A DNA stretch of 7,760 nt from JBKJML01 sp046596415. Lineage in GTDB: Bacteria > Actinomycetota > Thermoleophilia > Gaiellales > Gaiellaceae. Positions 1 through 6,126 of this stretch are shown piece by piece (the first letter of the stretch is position 1; every line of letters starts with the position of its first letter). The position numbers and the translations under genes were made by a program. The stretch is from NCBI GenBank assembly GCA_046596415.1, contig JBKJML010000014.1, positions 1 to 7,760 on the forward strand, read 5' to 3'. The notes below the pieces were generated by a model that did not search any database, had not been told where the DNA came from, and saw only the letters and a program-made list of their open reading frames with translations.

Positions 1-674
1 CGCAGCATCGTGTTCCGTGCTGCCTGCGCGCGGATCCGCTCCCACGAGAAGTGGAGGTCGCGCAGGTTGCCGCGCGAGCGCTCCTCGCCGTTCACGCGCG
101 CCACCATCTCGGCCTCCGAGCCGTCGAGCTCGTCGACCGTGACGACGATGGGGCCGATCGAGGTGGCGAAGTCCTTGCCCTTGGCCGGCCCGAGGCCGAC
201 CTTCATCTCGAGCCGCTGCAGGTCGCGCGCCGACCAGTCGTTCAGGACCGTGAAGCCGCCGATCGCGCTGTCCGCGCCGATCACAGCAGCCACTTCGAGC
301 TCGTAGTCGAGCTCGGCCGTGCCCTCGGGGTACGGGATCTCTTGTTCGGGCCCATAGATCGCGCTCGGGTTCGAGAAGTAGAAGACCGGCAGCTCGTACC
401 ATTCCGGAGGCACCTCGAGCCCGCGCGAGGCGCGCGCCGTCGCGACGTGCCGCTCGAAGGCGTAGAAGTCGCGCACCGCGGGTGGCTGCAGGATCGGCGC
501 GAGGAGCGTCACGTCGGCGAGTGGATACTCGGCGTGCTCGCGGGCCGACGAGCCGCCCGACAAGAACGACTGGATCGTCTGCGCCGCCAGATGTACGACC
601 CGGTCGCCGTCGATCCGGCCCACCCAACCGCGGTCCAGCTGATGGTCGTCCGGGTGGAACATGCAGAGCTTCAT
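1..674 (-). CDS. Fumarylacetoacetate hydrolase (FAH) family protein, 3' end cut by window edge
   Basis: The 224 visible residues run off the left edge of the window, so the C-terminus is missing. The FAH catalytic fold is clear: RDFYAFERH at 68-76, ELDYELEVAAVIG at 121-133, NDWSARDLQ at 145-153 and GPAKGKDF at 162-169. By comparison with mouse fumarylacetoacetase, D69, E125, E127 and D146 match the metal ligands D126, E199, E201 and D233. H76 and K167 match catalytic H133 and K253. The family hydrolyses C-C bonds in beta-diketo acids; fumarylacetoacetase splits fumarylacetoacetate into fumarate and acetoacetate at the end of tyrosine degradation. The hpd gene two genes upstream favours that role, but the family is broad and other substrates are possible. 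The ATG overlaps the stop of the CDF gene in an ATGA junction, implying translational coupling; no strong ribosome site is seen. The N-terminal part before the catalytic fold is much shorter than in eukaryotic FAH. Confidence 0.88.
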   Translation of the reverse strand, partial: MKLCMFHPDDHQLDRGWVGRIDGDRVVHLAAQTIQSFLSGGSSAREHAEYPLADVTLLAPILQPPAVRDFYAFERHVATARASRGLEVPPEWYELPVFYFSNPSAIYGPEQEIPYPEGTAELDYELEVAAVIGADSAIGGFTVLNDWSARDLQRLEMKVGLGPAKGKDFATSIGPIVVTVDELDGSEAEMVARVNGEERSRGNLRDLHFSWERIRAQAARNTML

Positions 675-2014
675 GGCTCGGTATGGACTATCACGTCGGC
701 GACGTCGGGCCGTGCGCGCCGGATCTGCTCCTCGACCTCACTCGCCCGCGCGTGAGCCTCGGCGAGCGTCGCACCGGGGTCGAGGCCGAGGGTGAGAAAC
801 GCAACGAGTCCCTCCGTCGTGCGCAGAAAGCGGAGTGCACGGGGCGGACGGCCGGTCGCCTCGGCGACGATCCGCTCGACGGTGGACGGGTCGATCGAGA
901 CCTCTCGGCCGACGGCTGCCTCCGCCAGCGGCTCGAGGTGGGTCTGGACGCCGCCGATCTCCGGCACCGCCGCGAGGATCGCCGCCTCGACCTGTTCCGC
1001 GACCTCGTGCGCGTCCTCGAGTGGCAACTCGCCCGGCAGCTTGAGGTGCAACGACAACTCGATCGAGCCGCCGGTGTCGACGAGGCTCAGGTTGTGGATC
1101 TCGCGAACGCGCGGCACGGCGAGCGCGGCTGCATGGGCGCGCTCGCGCAGGGCCGCCTCGGCGCCGACCGGCTCGACGTGCACGACGACGTCGCAACCGG
1201 GCAGCGCCACCTCGAGCGCCCGCTCCACCTGGTCGGCGGCGGCATGGCCCTGCCCGACCACGGCTCCGGGTGAAACGCCGATCACGACCTCCGCGAAGTA
1301 GCGGCCGGCCGCCTGGCGGATCCGCAGGCGGCGGAGAATGACGGGCGGATCCAGCTGGTCGATCGCCACACGCGCAGCATGCTCGGCAACGGCCGGAGTC
1401 TGATCCATGAGCACGTCGATGTTCGCCCGCATCAGCCGAGTTGCCCCCGCGAGGACGAGCGCCGCGACGAAGAGCGCTGCCACCGCGTCACCCGCCTGCC
1501 AGCCGAACGACACGGCGACGAGCCCGGCGAGCACCGCGACCGTGCCCGCGAGGTCGCTGGCGAAATGGAGGGCGTTCGAGAGGAACGCAGCGCTGTGGTA
1601 GCGGCGGGCCGCGCGCAGCGAGACACTGGTGCGGGAGATGTCGATCGCGATCACGAGCCCGATCGCGGCGAACGCCCACCACGCGGTGTCGACCTGGGTC
1701 TCGATGACGCCGAGGAGCCGGAGCACGGCGAGCGCCGCCACGCCGACGCTGACGAGCGCCAGCACGGAAGCTTCGGCGAGTGCGGCCAGGTGCTCGGCCT
1801 TGCCGTGACCCCAGGCGTGGCCCACATCCGCAGGGCGACCCGCGATCCCGATTGCGAAGAAGGTCAGCAGCGCGGCGACGAGGTCGGTGCCGGAGTGGAG
1901 CGCCTCCGAGACAAGCCCGAGGCTGCCGGTCGCGAGCCCGGTGCCGAGCTTGATCCCGATCAGGGCCACGGCGGCCCCGACCGACACGAGCGCGGTACGG
2001 CGCTGCGGGCTCAT
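671..2014 (-). CDS. Cation diffusion facilitator (CDF) metal exporter with three tandem C-terminal domains
   Basis: This is a 447-aa inner-membrane exporter of divalent metal ions, expected to work by proton antiport as a dimer. Six membrane helices lie roughly at 8-26, 33-55, 80-102, 111-130, 143-165 and 167-190. The transport site is H40xxxD44 in helix 2 and H150xxxD154 in helix 5, the HD-HD set usually linked to zinc; the GHGKAEHLAAL loop after helix 2 is also typical. Ordinary family members are about 300 aa. Here the cytoplasmic part (about 205-447) seems to hold three copies of the YiiP-like dimerisation domain, ending in VVVHVEP (277-283), VQTHLEP (356-362) and VIVHTEP (441-447). Only the middle copy keeps the YiiP-like metal residues (H307, H323, H336, H359, E361). 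The start has AGGA 6 nt upstream, overlapping the hpd stop codon, and lies 8 nt after hpd. CDF membership is near certain; the metal is inferred. Confidence 0.93.
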   Translation of the reverse strand: MSPQRRTALVSVGAAVALIGIKLGTGLATGSLGLVSEALHSGTDLVAALLTFFAIGIAGRPADVGHAWGHGKAEHLAALAEASVLALVSVGVAALAVLRLLGVIETQVDTAWWAFAAIGLVIAIDISRTSVSLRAARRYHSAAFLSNALHFASDLAGTVAVLAGLVAVSFGWQAGDAVAALFVAALVLAGATRLMRANIDVLMDQTPAVAEHAARVAIDQLDPPVILRRLRIRQAAGRYFAEVVIGVSPGAVVGQGHAAADQVERALEVALPGCDVVVHVEPVGAEAALRERAHAAALAVPRVREIHNLSLVDTGGSIELSLHLKLPGELPLEDAHEVAEQVEAAILAAVPEIGGVQTHLEPLAEAAVGREVSIDPSTVERIVAEATGRPPRALRFLRTTEGLVAFLTLGLDPGATLAEAHARASEVEEQIRRARPDVADVIVHTEP

Positions 2015-2020
2015 ACGAAG

Positions 2021-2024
2021 TCCT
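2021..2024 (-). promoter_or_regulatory. Ribosome binding site of the CDF gene overlapping the hpd stop codon
   Basis: On the minus strand the sequence reads CTAGGACTTCGTATG: AGGA, six bases, then the CDF ATG. The AG of the hpd TAG stop is part of the AGGA. This fixes the CDF start and means ribosomes ending hpd translation terminate on the site that starts the next gene, which supports coupled expression. Confidence 0.6.
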
Positions 2025-3123
2025 AGAGGTTGCCGCGGAGCGCCTGTTCGCGCTCGATCGACTCGAAGAGAGCCTTGAAGTTGCCCTCGCCGAAGGTCGT
2101 GGCGCCATGGCGCTCGATCACTTCGAAGAAAAGGGTCGGCCGGTCCTGGGCGGTCTTCGTGAAGATCTGGAGCAGATAGCCGTCGTCGTCTCGGTCGGCG
2201 AGGATCCGCAGCCGCGCCAGGTCGTCGTAGCTCTCTGCAATCGCTCCGACCCGACCCTCGACCTCGTCGTAGTAGGCCTCGGGCGTGTCGAGGAACGCGA
2301 TGCCGCGCTCCTGCATCGCCTCGACGGTGCGCACGACGTCGGTCGACTGGAGCGCGATGTGCTGCACGCCAGGCCCTTCGCTGAAGTCGAGGTACTCGTC
2401 GATCTGGCTCTTGCGCTTCCCCTCGGCCGGCTCGTTGATCGGGAACTTGATCTTGCCGTTTCCATCCGCCATCACTTTCGACATCAGAGCCGAGTACTCG
2501 GTCTGGATCTGGTCGTCGCCGAAGTGGACGATGTTCACCATCCCGAAGACCTGCTCGTAGAACTCGACCCAGACGTCCATCTTCCCGAGCTCGACATTGC
2601 CGACGACATGGTCGATCGCGAGCAGCCCGACGCCGGCGTCGACACGGCCGTTCTGCGGCACCGCGACGTAGCCGGGCAGGAAGAGGCCGGAATAGCCGGA
2701 GCGGTCGACGAAGGTGTGGACGTTGTCGCCGTAGGTTGCGATCGTCGCGAGCACCACGCGGCCGTTCTCGTCCTCGACGACGTGCGGCTCGGCGACGCCG
2801 GTGGCGCCGCGCGCGACCGCTTCGCGATAGGCCACGGCAGCGTCAGGCACCTGGAGTGCGACATCGCGCGCCGCATCGCCGTGGCGAGCGACGAAGCGCG
2901 TGATCTCGCTGTCGGAGCGCAGGCCGCTCGTCAGCACGAGCCGGATCTCGCCCTGCTCCAGCACGTACGAGGCGCGGTCGCGCAACCCGGTCTCCGGGCC
3001 TGCGTACGCCGTGCGGCGGAAGCCCATCGCGTGCTCGTAGAAGAACGCCGCCTGCTTCGCGTTCCCGACCCAGAGCTCGAGGTGGTCCCAGCCGTCGAGC
3101 GGCATGAAGTCACGCTCTGCCAT
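2023..3123 (-). CDS. hpd: 4-hydroxyphenylpyruvate dioxygenase
   Basis: This cytosolic non-heme Fe(II) enzyme converts 4-hydroxyphenylpyruvate and O2 to homogentisate and CO2, the committed step of tyrosine catabolism. The 366-aa length is normal for the family. Two vicinal-oxygen-chelate domains are visible: an N-terminal one from WDHLELWVG (12-20) and a catalytic one from AIDHVVGNV (169-177). The iron ligands are H172, H255 (in GVQHIAL) and E334 (in FFEVIER). The family C-terminal signature GEGNFKALFESIEREQ is at 345-360. FPINEP (227-232) and LLQIFTK (317-323) match substrate-pocket segments. The related hydroxymandelate synthase is less likely given this C-terminus. I chose the ATG at 3123 (MAERDF); the frame stays open to 3174, but the extra 17 residues are not family-like and overlap the permease gene. 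A GGAG lies about 13 nt upstream, rather far. The gene starts 10 nt after the permease stop. Confidence 0.96.
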   Translation of the reverse strand: MAERDFMPLDGWDHLELWVGNAKQAAFFYEHAMGFRRTAYAGPETGLRDRASYVLEQGEIRLVLTSGLRSDSEITRFVARHGDAARDVALQVPDAAVAYREAVARGATGVAEPHVVEDENGRVVLATIATYGDNVHTFVDRSGYSGLFLPGYVAVPQNGRVDAGVGLLAIDHVVGNVELGKMDVWVEFYEQVFGMVNIVHFGDDQIQTEYSALMSKVMADGNGKIKFPINEPAEGKRKSQIDEYLDFSEGPGVQHIALQSTDVVRTVEAMQERGIAFLDTPEAYYDEVEGRVGAIAESYDDLARLRILADRDDDGYLLQIFTKTAQDRPTLFFEVIERHGATTFGEGNFKALFESIEREQALRGNL

Positions 3124-3133
3124 CGGCGTGATG

Positions 3134-4012
3134 TTACTCCCCCGCCACGGGGGGTGCGGAGCGCCGACGGGCAAGCAGGATGCCGCCGGCGATCAGAGCG
3201 CCGCCCGCGATCTGGGCAGGTGCGATGTGCTCCGAGAGGAGGATCACGGCGAAGACGGCGGCGAGGAACGGCTGCAGGTTCGCGACGAGCGTCGCGCGGG
3301 AGGCGCCGATCGAGTGGAGGGCGCGGAACCACATCACGTTCGTCGCCACGAGTGGCCCGAGGATCGCGAAGGCCAGCAGGCTCCAGACGCCCCAACCAAG
3401 GTCGAAATCCTGGTTGGACACCTGGTTGGCGCCGACCACAGCCATTCCGATCCAGCCGAGCGGCAGCACGATCGCGCTGATCCGTGAGGCGCTGTAGCGC
3501 GCCATCAACGGCGTGACCGCAACGGAGTAGGCGGCCCACGTCGCCGCGGCCGCGACGCCGTACAGGTCACCCGCGAGCTCGCCGGAGAGCTCTCCGTTCC
3601 CCACCGCGACGAGACCGACGCCCGCGAAGGAGACCGCTGCGGCGATCCAGAACCGCCGCGAGAGGCGCTCGATCCGCAGCGCGAGCCCGATCAGCGCCGC
3701 GAAGATCGGGGTCGCACCCAGGATCAGCGCGGTTGTCGATGCGGTCGTCGCGTCGAGTGCCGAGACGAACGCAACCTGGTTCAGGAAGAGCATCAGCGCC
3801 GCGATCCCGACCAGCCAGAAGTCACGGCGGGCGATCGCGAACGACCGCTCGAAGACGAGTACGATCAGCAGGAAGAGGACGCAGGCAGCCCCGTAGCGGA
3901 CGGTCGAGTACGCGAGCGGCTCGACGCCGTGCTTGATGATGTAGCGCGAGACGGTCAGGTTGAGCGCCCAGAGCACAACCGTCGAGAGCAACATCAGCTG
4001 GACGCCTCGCAT
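3134..4012 (-). CDS. EamA/DMT-family permease
   Basis: This 292-aa integral membrane protein of the drug/metabolite transporter superfamily is built from two EamA repeats, about residues 5-136 and 148-282, giving about ten helices. Each repeat ends with the family pattern of a TP/QP helix, a short charged loop and a closing glycine-rich helix: ATPIFAALIGLALRIERL then FAGVGLV in the first, LQPFLAAVFAVILLSEHI then AGGALIAGGILL in the second. EamA proteins move amino acids, nucleobases, aromatic metabolites or other small molecules, often outward; the substrate cannot be read from sequence. As the first gene of a run with hpd and a FAH-family gene, transport of an aromatic amino acid or pathway intermediate is a reasonable guess. 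The frame opens at 4114, but the first 34 residues are arginine-rich, not membrane-like, and overlap the divergent gene, so I used the ATG at 4012. Confidence 0.9.
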   Translation of the reverse strand: MRGVQLMLLSTVVLWALNLTVSRYIIKHGVEPLAYSTVRYGAACVLFLLIVLVFERSFAIARRDFWLVGIAALMLFLNQVAFVSALDATTASTTALILGATPIFAALIGLALRIERLSRRFWIAAAVSFAGVGLVAVGNGELSGELAGDLYGVAAAATWAAYSVAVTPLMARYSASRISAIVLPLGWIGMAVVGANQVSNQDFDLGWGVWSLLAFAILGPLVATNVMWFRALHSIGASRATLVANLQPFLAAVFAVILLSEHIAPAQIAGGALIAGGILLARRRSAPPVAGE

Positions 4013-4019
4013 CGTCTCG

Positions 4020-4025
4020 AGCCTA
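4020..4025 (-). promoter_or_regulatory. Candidate -10 box for the permease-hpd-CDF-FAH operon
   Basis: TAGGCT fits the TANNNT -10 pattern and ends 7 nt before the permease ATG. Transcription would start at or next to the start codon, giving a leaderless or nearly leaderless message. A weak -35 candidate, TTACCG, lies 18 bp upstream (4049-4044). The AGG inside the box could instead be a poor ribosome site. Prediction only. Confidence 0.4.
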
Positions 4026-4046
4026 CTGAGAGCCGTCTCGGCGCGG

Positions 4047-4052
4047 TAAGGT
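4047..4052 (+). promoter_or_regulatory. Candidate -10 box for the 92-aa gene, fabL and methyltransferase operon
   Basis: TAAGGT fits TANNNT and ends 7 nt before the ATG at 4060, the same geometry as the opposing box at 4020-4025. No good -35 is visible; the expected position (about 4024-4029, TACTGA) overlaps the opposing -10 box. AAGG within it, 8 nt from the ATG, could alternatively act as a ribosome binding site, so the two readings cannot be separated from sequence. Confidence 0.4.
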
Positions 4053-4059
4053 CCCGGCG

Positions 4060-4338
4060 ATGCTCGAGCCAACGACCGACGACATCGACGCCCTCGTCGG
4101 GCCTGCAACACCACACTTCGCCTATCAGCTTCGCGCCCGGGTGCGCGAGCTGATCGAAGAGCTGCCGGCGGGTCACGCGGTGCGCGCCTACGGTGAGGAG
4201 AAGCTGGCGCTTCTCGACCGGCTCGGCCACGCCTCGTCGCGGGCCGAGGACGGCGCGAAGGAGCCTGCTAGCCGACTCGGCTGGGACCGGCTGCCGAGCT
4301 CCGCGCCGGCGTACGATCCGCTGCCGCGCAGGCCGTGA
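4060..4338 (+). CDS. Conserved-looking small protein of unknown function
   Basis: I do not recognise this 92-aa protein. It has no signal peptide and no membrane segment. Residues 18-35 (HFAYQLRARVRELIEELP) and about 40-57 look like two amphipathic helices; the last 30 residues are rich in Pro, Ser and Arg and probably flexible. Codon third positions are GC-rich, as expected of a real gene here. It is divergent from the permease gene. Its stop overlaps a possible GTG start of fabL and lies just before the likelier ATG, so the two genes are probably co-transcribed. A helper role connected to fatty-acid synthesis would be pure guesswork. Confidence 0.72.
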   Translation: MLEPTTDDIDALVGPATPHFAYQLRARVRELIEELPAGHAVRAYGEEKLALLDRLGHASSRAEDGAKEPASRLGWDRLPSSAPAYDPLPRRP

Positions 4339-4340
4339 GC

Positions 4341-5072
4341 ATGCAGGGCGCGTCCGTCTTCGTGACGGGTGGCTCGCGAGGGATCGGGAAGGCGATCGCG
4401 CTCCGCTTCGCCGTTCAGGGTGCCAGCCGGGTCGCGATCGGCTACCTGCGGTCCGACGCCGCCGCCGAGGCAACCGCCGAGGAGCTGCGCACACTCGGTG
4501 CCGAGCCGATCCTCGTCCGCGGCAACGTCTCCTCGGCCCGCGTGCTCGAACAGGTCGCAGGGCTCGGCCCCCTCGACGTCCTCGTGCACAACGCAGCCAC
4601 CGGCGTGATCCGGCCGGCGCTCGAAACTGAGGACAAGCACTGGGACTGGACGCTGAACGCGAACGCCCGCGCCCTCCTGTCGCTGACCCGGGTCGCAGCA
4701 CCGACGATGCCCGCCGGCTCCTCGATCGTCGCCATCTCGAGCCTCGGCTCGCAACGTGTGCTGGAGAACTACAGCCTCGTCGGCACCTCGAAGGCCGCGC
4801 TGGAGTCGCTCGTCCGCTACCTGGGCGTCGAGCTCGCGCCCCGCGGGATCCGCGTCAACGCGGTCTCCGGCGGTGTCGTCGATACGGCGGCGCTCGACCA
4901 CTTTCCGAATCGCGAGCAGATGCTCGAGCTGGGCCGCAAGCGAACACCCGCAGGCCGGCTCGTCGAGGCGGAGGACATCGCTGGCGCCGTCTCCTTCCTC
5001 TGCGGCCCCGACGCGGCGATGATCTGCGGGCAGGTGCTCGTCGTCGACGGTGGCTTTTCGCTGCCCGCATGA
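4341..5072 (+). CDS. fabL: Enoyl-[acyl-carrier-protein] reductase, FabL type (SDR family)
   Basis: This 243-aa short-chain dehydrogenase/reductase fits the enzyme that reduces trans-2-enoyl-ACP in the last step of each fatty-acid elongation cycle, FabL being NADPH-dependent. The nucleotide-binding TGGSRGIG is at 9-16 and the NNAG equivalent is HNAAT at 83-87. The catalytic pair is Y144-(x)6-K151, the wide enoyl-reductase spacing instead of the YxxxK of ordinary SDRs. Several stretches match what I recall of Bacillus subtilis FabL: HWDWTLNANARALL (100-113), LENYSLVGTSKAALE (141-155), NAVSGG (173-178), DHFPNRE (186-192) and TPAGRLVE (202-209). An SDR of other specificity is possible but less likely. 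I chose the ATG at 4341, with AGG 8 nt upstream; a GTG at 4335 overlaps the previous stop as GTGA and would add two residues. Confidence 0.85.
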   Translation: MQGASVFVTGGSRGIGKAIALRFAVQGASRVAIGYLRSDAAAEATAEELRTLGAEPILVRGNVSSARVLEQVAGLGPLDVLVHNAATGVIRPALETEDKHWDWTLNANARALLSLTRVAAPTMPAGSSIVAISSLGSQRVLENYSLVGTSKAALESLVRYLGVELAPRGIRVNAVSGGVVDTAALDHFPNREQMLELGRKRTPAGRLVEAEDIAGAVSFLCGPDAAMICGQVLVVDGGFSLPA

Positions 5073-5085
5073 TGGACACGGCCTG

Positions 5086-5721
5086 ATGGAGCCCACCGAC
5101 CACAACCGCAAGGCCTTCGACGACGCGCACCGCAGCTCGGAGAACGTGGTTCCGCGCGAGGGGATCCCCGGCCCGATCAGGGAGCGGCTCCGCGACCTGA
5201 CCGGGCAGCGTGTCGTCCACCTCGGCTGCGGGACGGGCATCGAGACGATCGAGCTGTCGCAGCTCGGAGCGCTCGTGACCGGGGTCGACCCCGACGAGCG
5301 GCTGGTCGAGGAGGCCCGTCTGCGCGCGCCCGACCTACCGTGGCTCGTCTCGCCGCTCGACGCGCTGCCGCCCGAGTTCCTGCGCAGCCGCAGCGATCTC
5401 GTCTACGCGGGCGGCTCGCTCGGCCGGGTCGGCGACCTCGGCGCCTGGGCGGGCGGAATCGCCTCGGCACTGCGCCCGGGCGGCGCGCTACTCGTCTACG
5501 ACGACCATCCCGCCGCCGCCTGCCTCGACGCCTTCCTGCGCTGGCGTGACGACTACTTCGAGCCGCGCGCCGGTTTCCGCCGCCTGGGCGAGGTGCTCAG
5601 CGCGATCGGGGGCGCCGGGCTCGCGATCGCCCGCTTCGAGGAATTGCCCAACCTGTCGCCGTGGCAACGGCAGGATCCGCGCGTCCCGGCAGCGTTCGTG
5701 CTGCTGGCCGAAAAGCCCTAA
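5086..5721 (+). CDS. Class I SAM-dependent methyltransferase
   Basis: This 211-aa cytosolic protein has a Rossmann-like methyltransferase fold. SAM-binding motif I is VVHLGCGTGIETIELSQLG at 43-61; the acidic residue ending strand 2 is D68 in GVDPDE; the post-III segment is LRPGGALLVYDD at 129-140. The remaining part (WRDDYFEPRAGFRRLGEV, 153-170) resembles small-molecule methyltransferases of the Methyltransf_11/25 type, but the acceptor is not evident. It starts 13 nt after the fabL stop and is probably in the same operon. The frame is open from an ATG at 5050 that overlaps fabL by 23 bp; I used the ATG at 5086 because the family-like sequence (MEPTDHNRKAFDD) begins there. Confidence 0.87.
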   Translation: MEPTDHNRKAFDDAHRSSENVVPREGIPGPIRERLRDLTGQRVVHLGCGTGIETIELSQLGALVTGVDPDERLVEEARLRAPDLPWLVSPLDALPPEFLRSRSDLVYAGGSLGRVGDLGAWAGGIASALRPGGALLVYDDHPAAACLDAFLRWRDDYFEPRAGFRRLGEVLSAIGGAGLAIARFEELPNLSPWQRQDPRVPAAFVLLAEKP

Positions 5722-5741
5722 AGAGCCCGGTTCGAGCTCTT
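5721..5741 (+). terminator. Weak stem-loop after the methyltransferase gene
   Basis: AAGAGC (5721-5726) can pair with GCTCTT (5736-5741) around a 9-base loop. The stem begins at the last base of the stop codon. There is no following T-run and the stem is only 6 bp, so this is at best a weak terminator or attenuator before the DUF6458-like gene. Confidence 0.25.
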
Positions 5742-5778
5742 AGGCGTAAGAAACGCGCGCCGGGGGAACTCTCCGCGC

Positions 5779-6057
5779 ATGGGAATATCAGTGAGCATCC
5801 TCCTCATCGCAGTCGGCGCCATTCTCACCTGGGCCGTCACCGCGACCACGAACGGCATCGACATCAACACGGTCGGTGTGATCCTGCTCGTCGTCGGCCT
5901 GCTCGGCCTCGTGCTCTCCATGCTCTTCTGGTCCTCATGGGGTGGTTTCCATGGCGCCGGAGTGGTACAGGAGGGCGTCGTACGTCGCCGGGTTCGACCT
6001 GCCGGCCGCCGCACGACCGTCGTCGAGGAAGACGACGTCGTCGGACCGCCGCTCTAA
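5779..6057 (+). CDS. DUF6458-like small membrane protein
   Basis: This 92-aa protein has two predicted membrane helices, about 4-22 (VSILLIAVGAILTWAV region) and 31-51 (TVGVILLVVGLLGLVLSML region), joined by a short polar loop with NGIDINT. A basic, then acidic, tail follows from about 60 (RRRVRPAGRR, then VVEEDD). The MGI-S-ILLIAVGAIL opening and the INTVG-ILLVVG second helix are, as I recall, the pattern of the actinobacterial DUF6458 family, whose function is unknown. Both ends probably face the same side of the membrane. GGGGGA lies about 11 nt before the ATG, a usable but distant ribosome site. It is separated from the methyltransferase gene by 57 bp and may have its own promoter, though I see no clear one. 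Confidence 0.85.
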   Translation: MGISVSILLIAVGAILTWAVTATTNGIDINTVGVILLVVGLLGLVLSMLFWSSWGGFHGAGVVQEGVVRRRVRPAGRRTTVVEEDDVVGPPL

Positions 6058-6075
6058 GCCGACCAGCACGTAGGC

Positions 6076-6122
6076 ACTCGTCGACTCCGTTCGCCGCATC
6101 GCGGCGGCCGGGGTCGTCGAGT
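6076..6122. terminator. Long imperfect hairpin between convergent genes
   Basis: The arms 6076-6097 and 6101-6122 pair over 22 positions around an ATC loop. There are 18 Watson-Crick pairs, two G-T wobbles (6086/6112 and 6091/6107) and two mismatches (6081/6117 and 6090/6108). The innermost 6 bp are CGCCGC/GCGGCG. It fills most of the 69-bp gap between the stops of the DUF6458-like gene and proline dehydrogenase, where a bidirectional terminator is expected. There is no T-run on either side. The wobbles pair only in plus-strand RNA, so it should work better for the DUF6458-like transcript. Confidence 0.6.
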
Positions 6123-6126
6123 TGCG

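Noticed and set aside
51..1273. Plus-strand frames of 234 and 263 codons opposite the FAH-family and CDF genes.
   Set aside because: They are antisense shadows; the minus-strand frames carry the catalytic and membrane motifs.
3124..3174. A longer hpd start at 3174 adding 17 residues.
   Set aside because: The added residues (MPVGAPHPPWRGSNITP) are not family-like and overlap the permease gene; the ATG at 3123 gives the usual 366-aa length.
2107..3480. A 457-codon open frame on the plus strand opposite hpd and the permease gene.
   Set aside because: It is the antisense of hpd, which has all its catalytic motifs. The translated product is rich in Arg, Asp and Val with no recognisable motif, as is typical for antisense frames in GC-rich DNA.
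4013..4114. A longer permease start at 4114.
   Set aside because: The extra 34 residues are arginine-rich, precede the first membrane helix and would overlap the divergent 92-aa gene by 55 bp.
4188..5240. A 350-codon open frame on the minus strand opposite fabL.
   Set aside because: The product is low-complexity, with many Arg, Gly and Asp, and no domain; fabL and its flanking genes explain the region fully.
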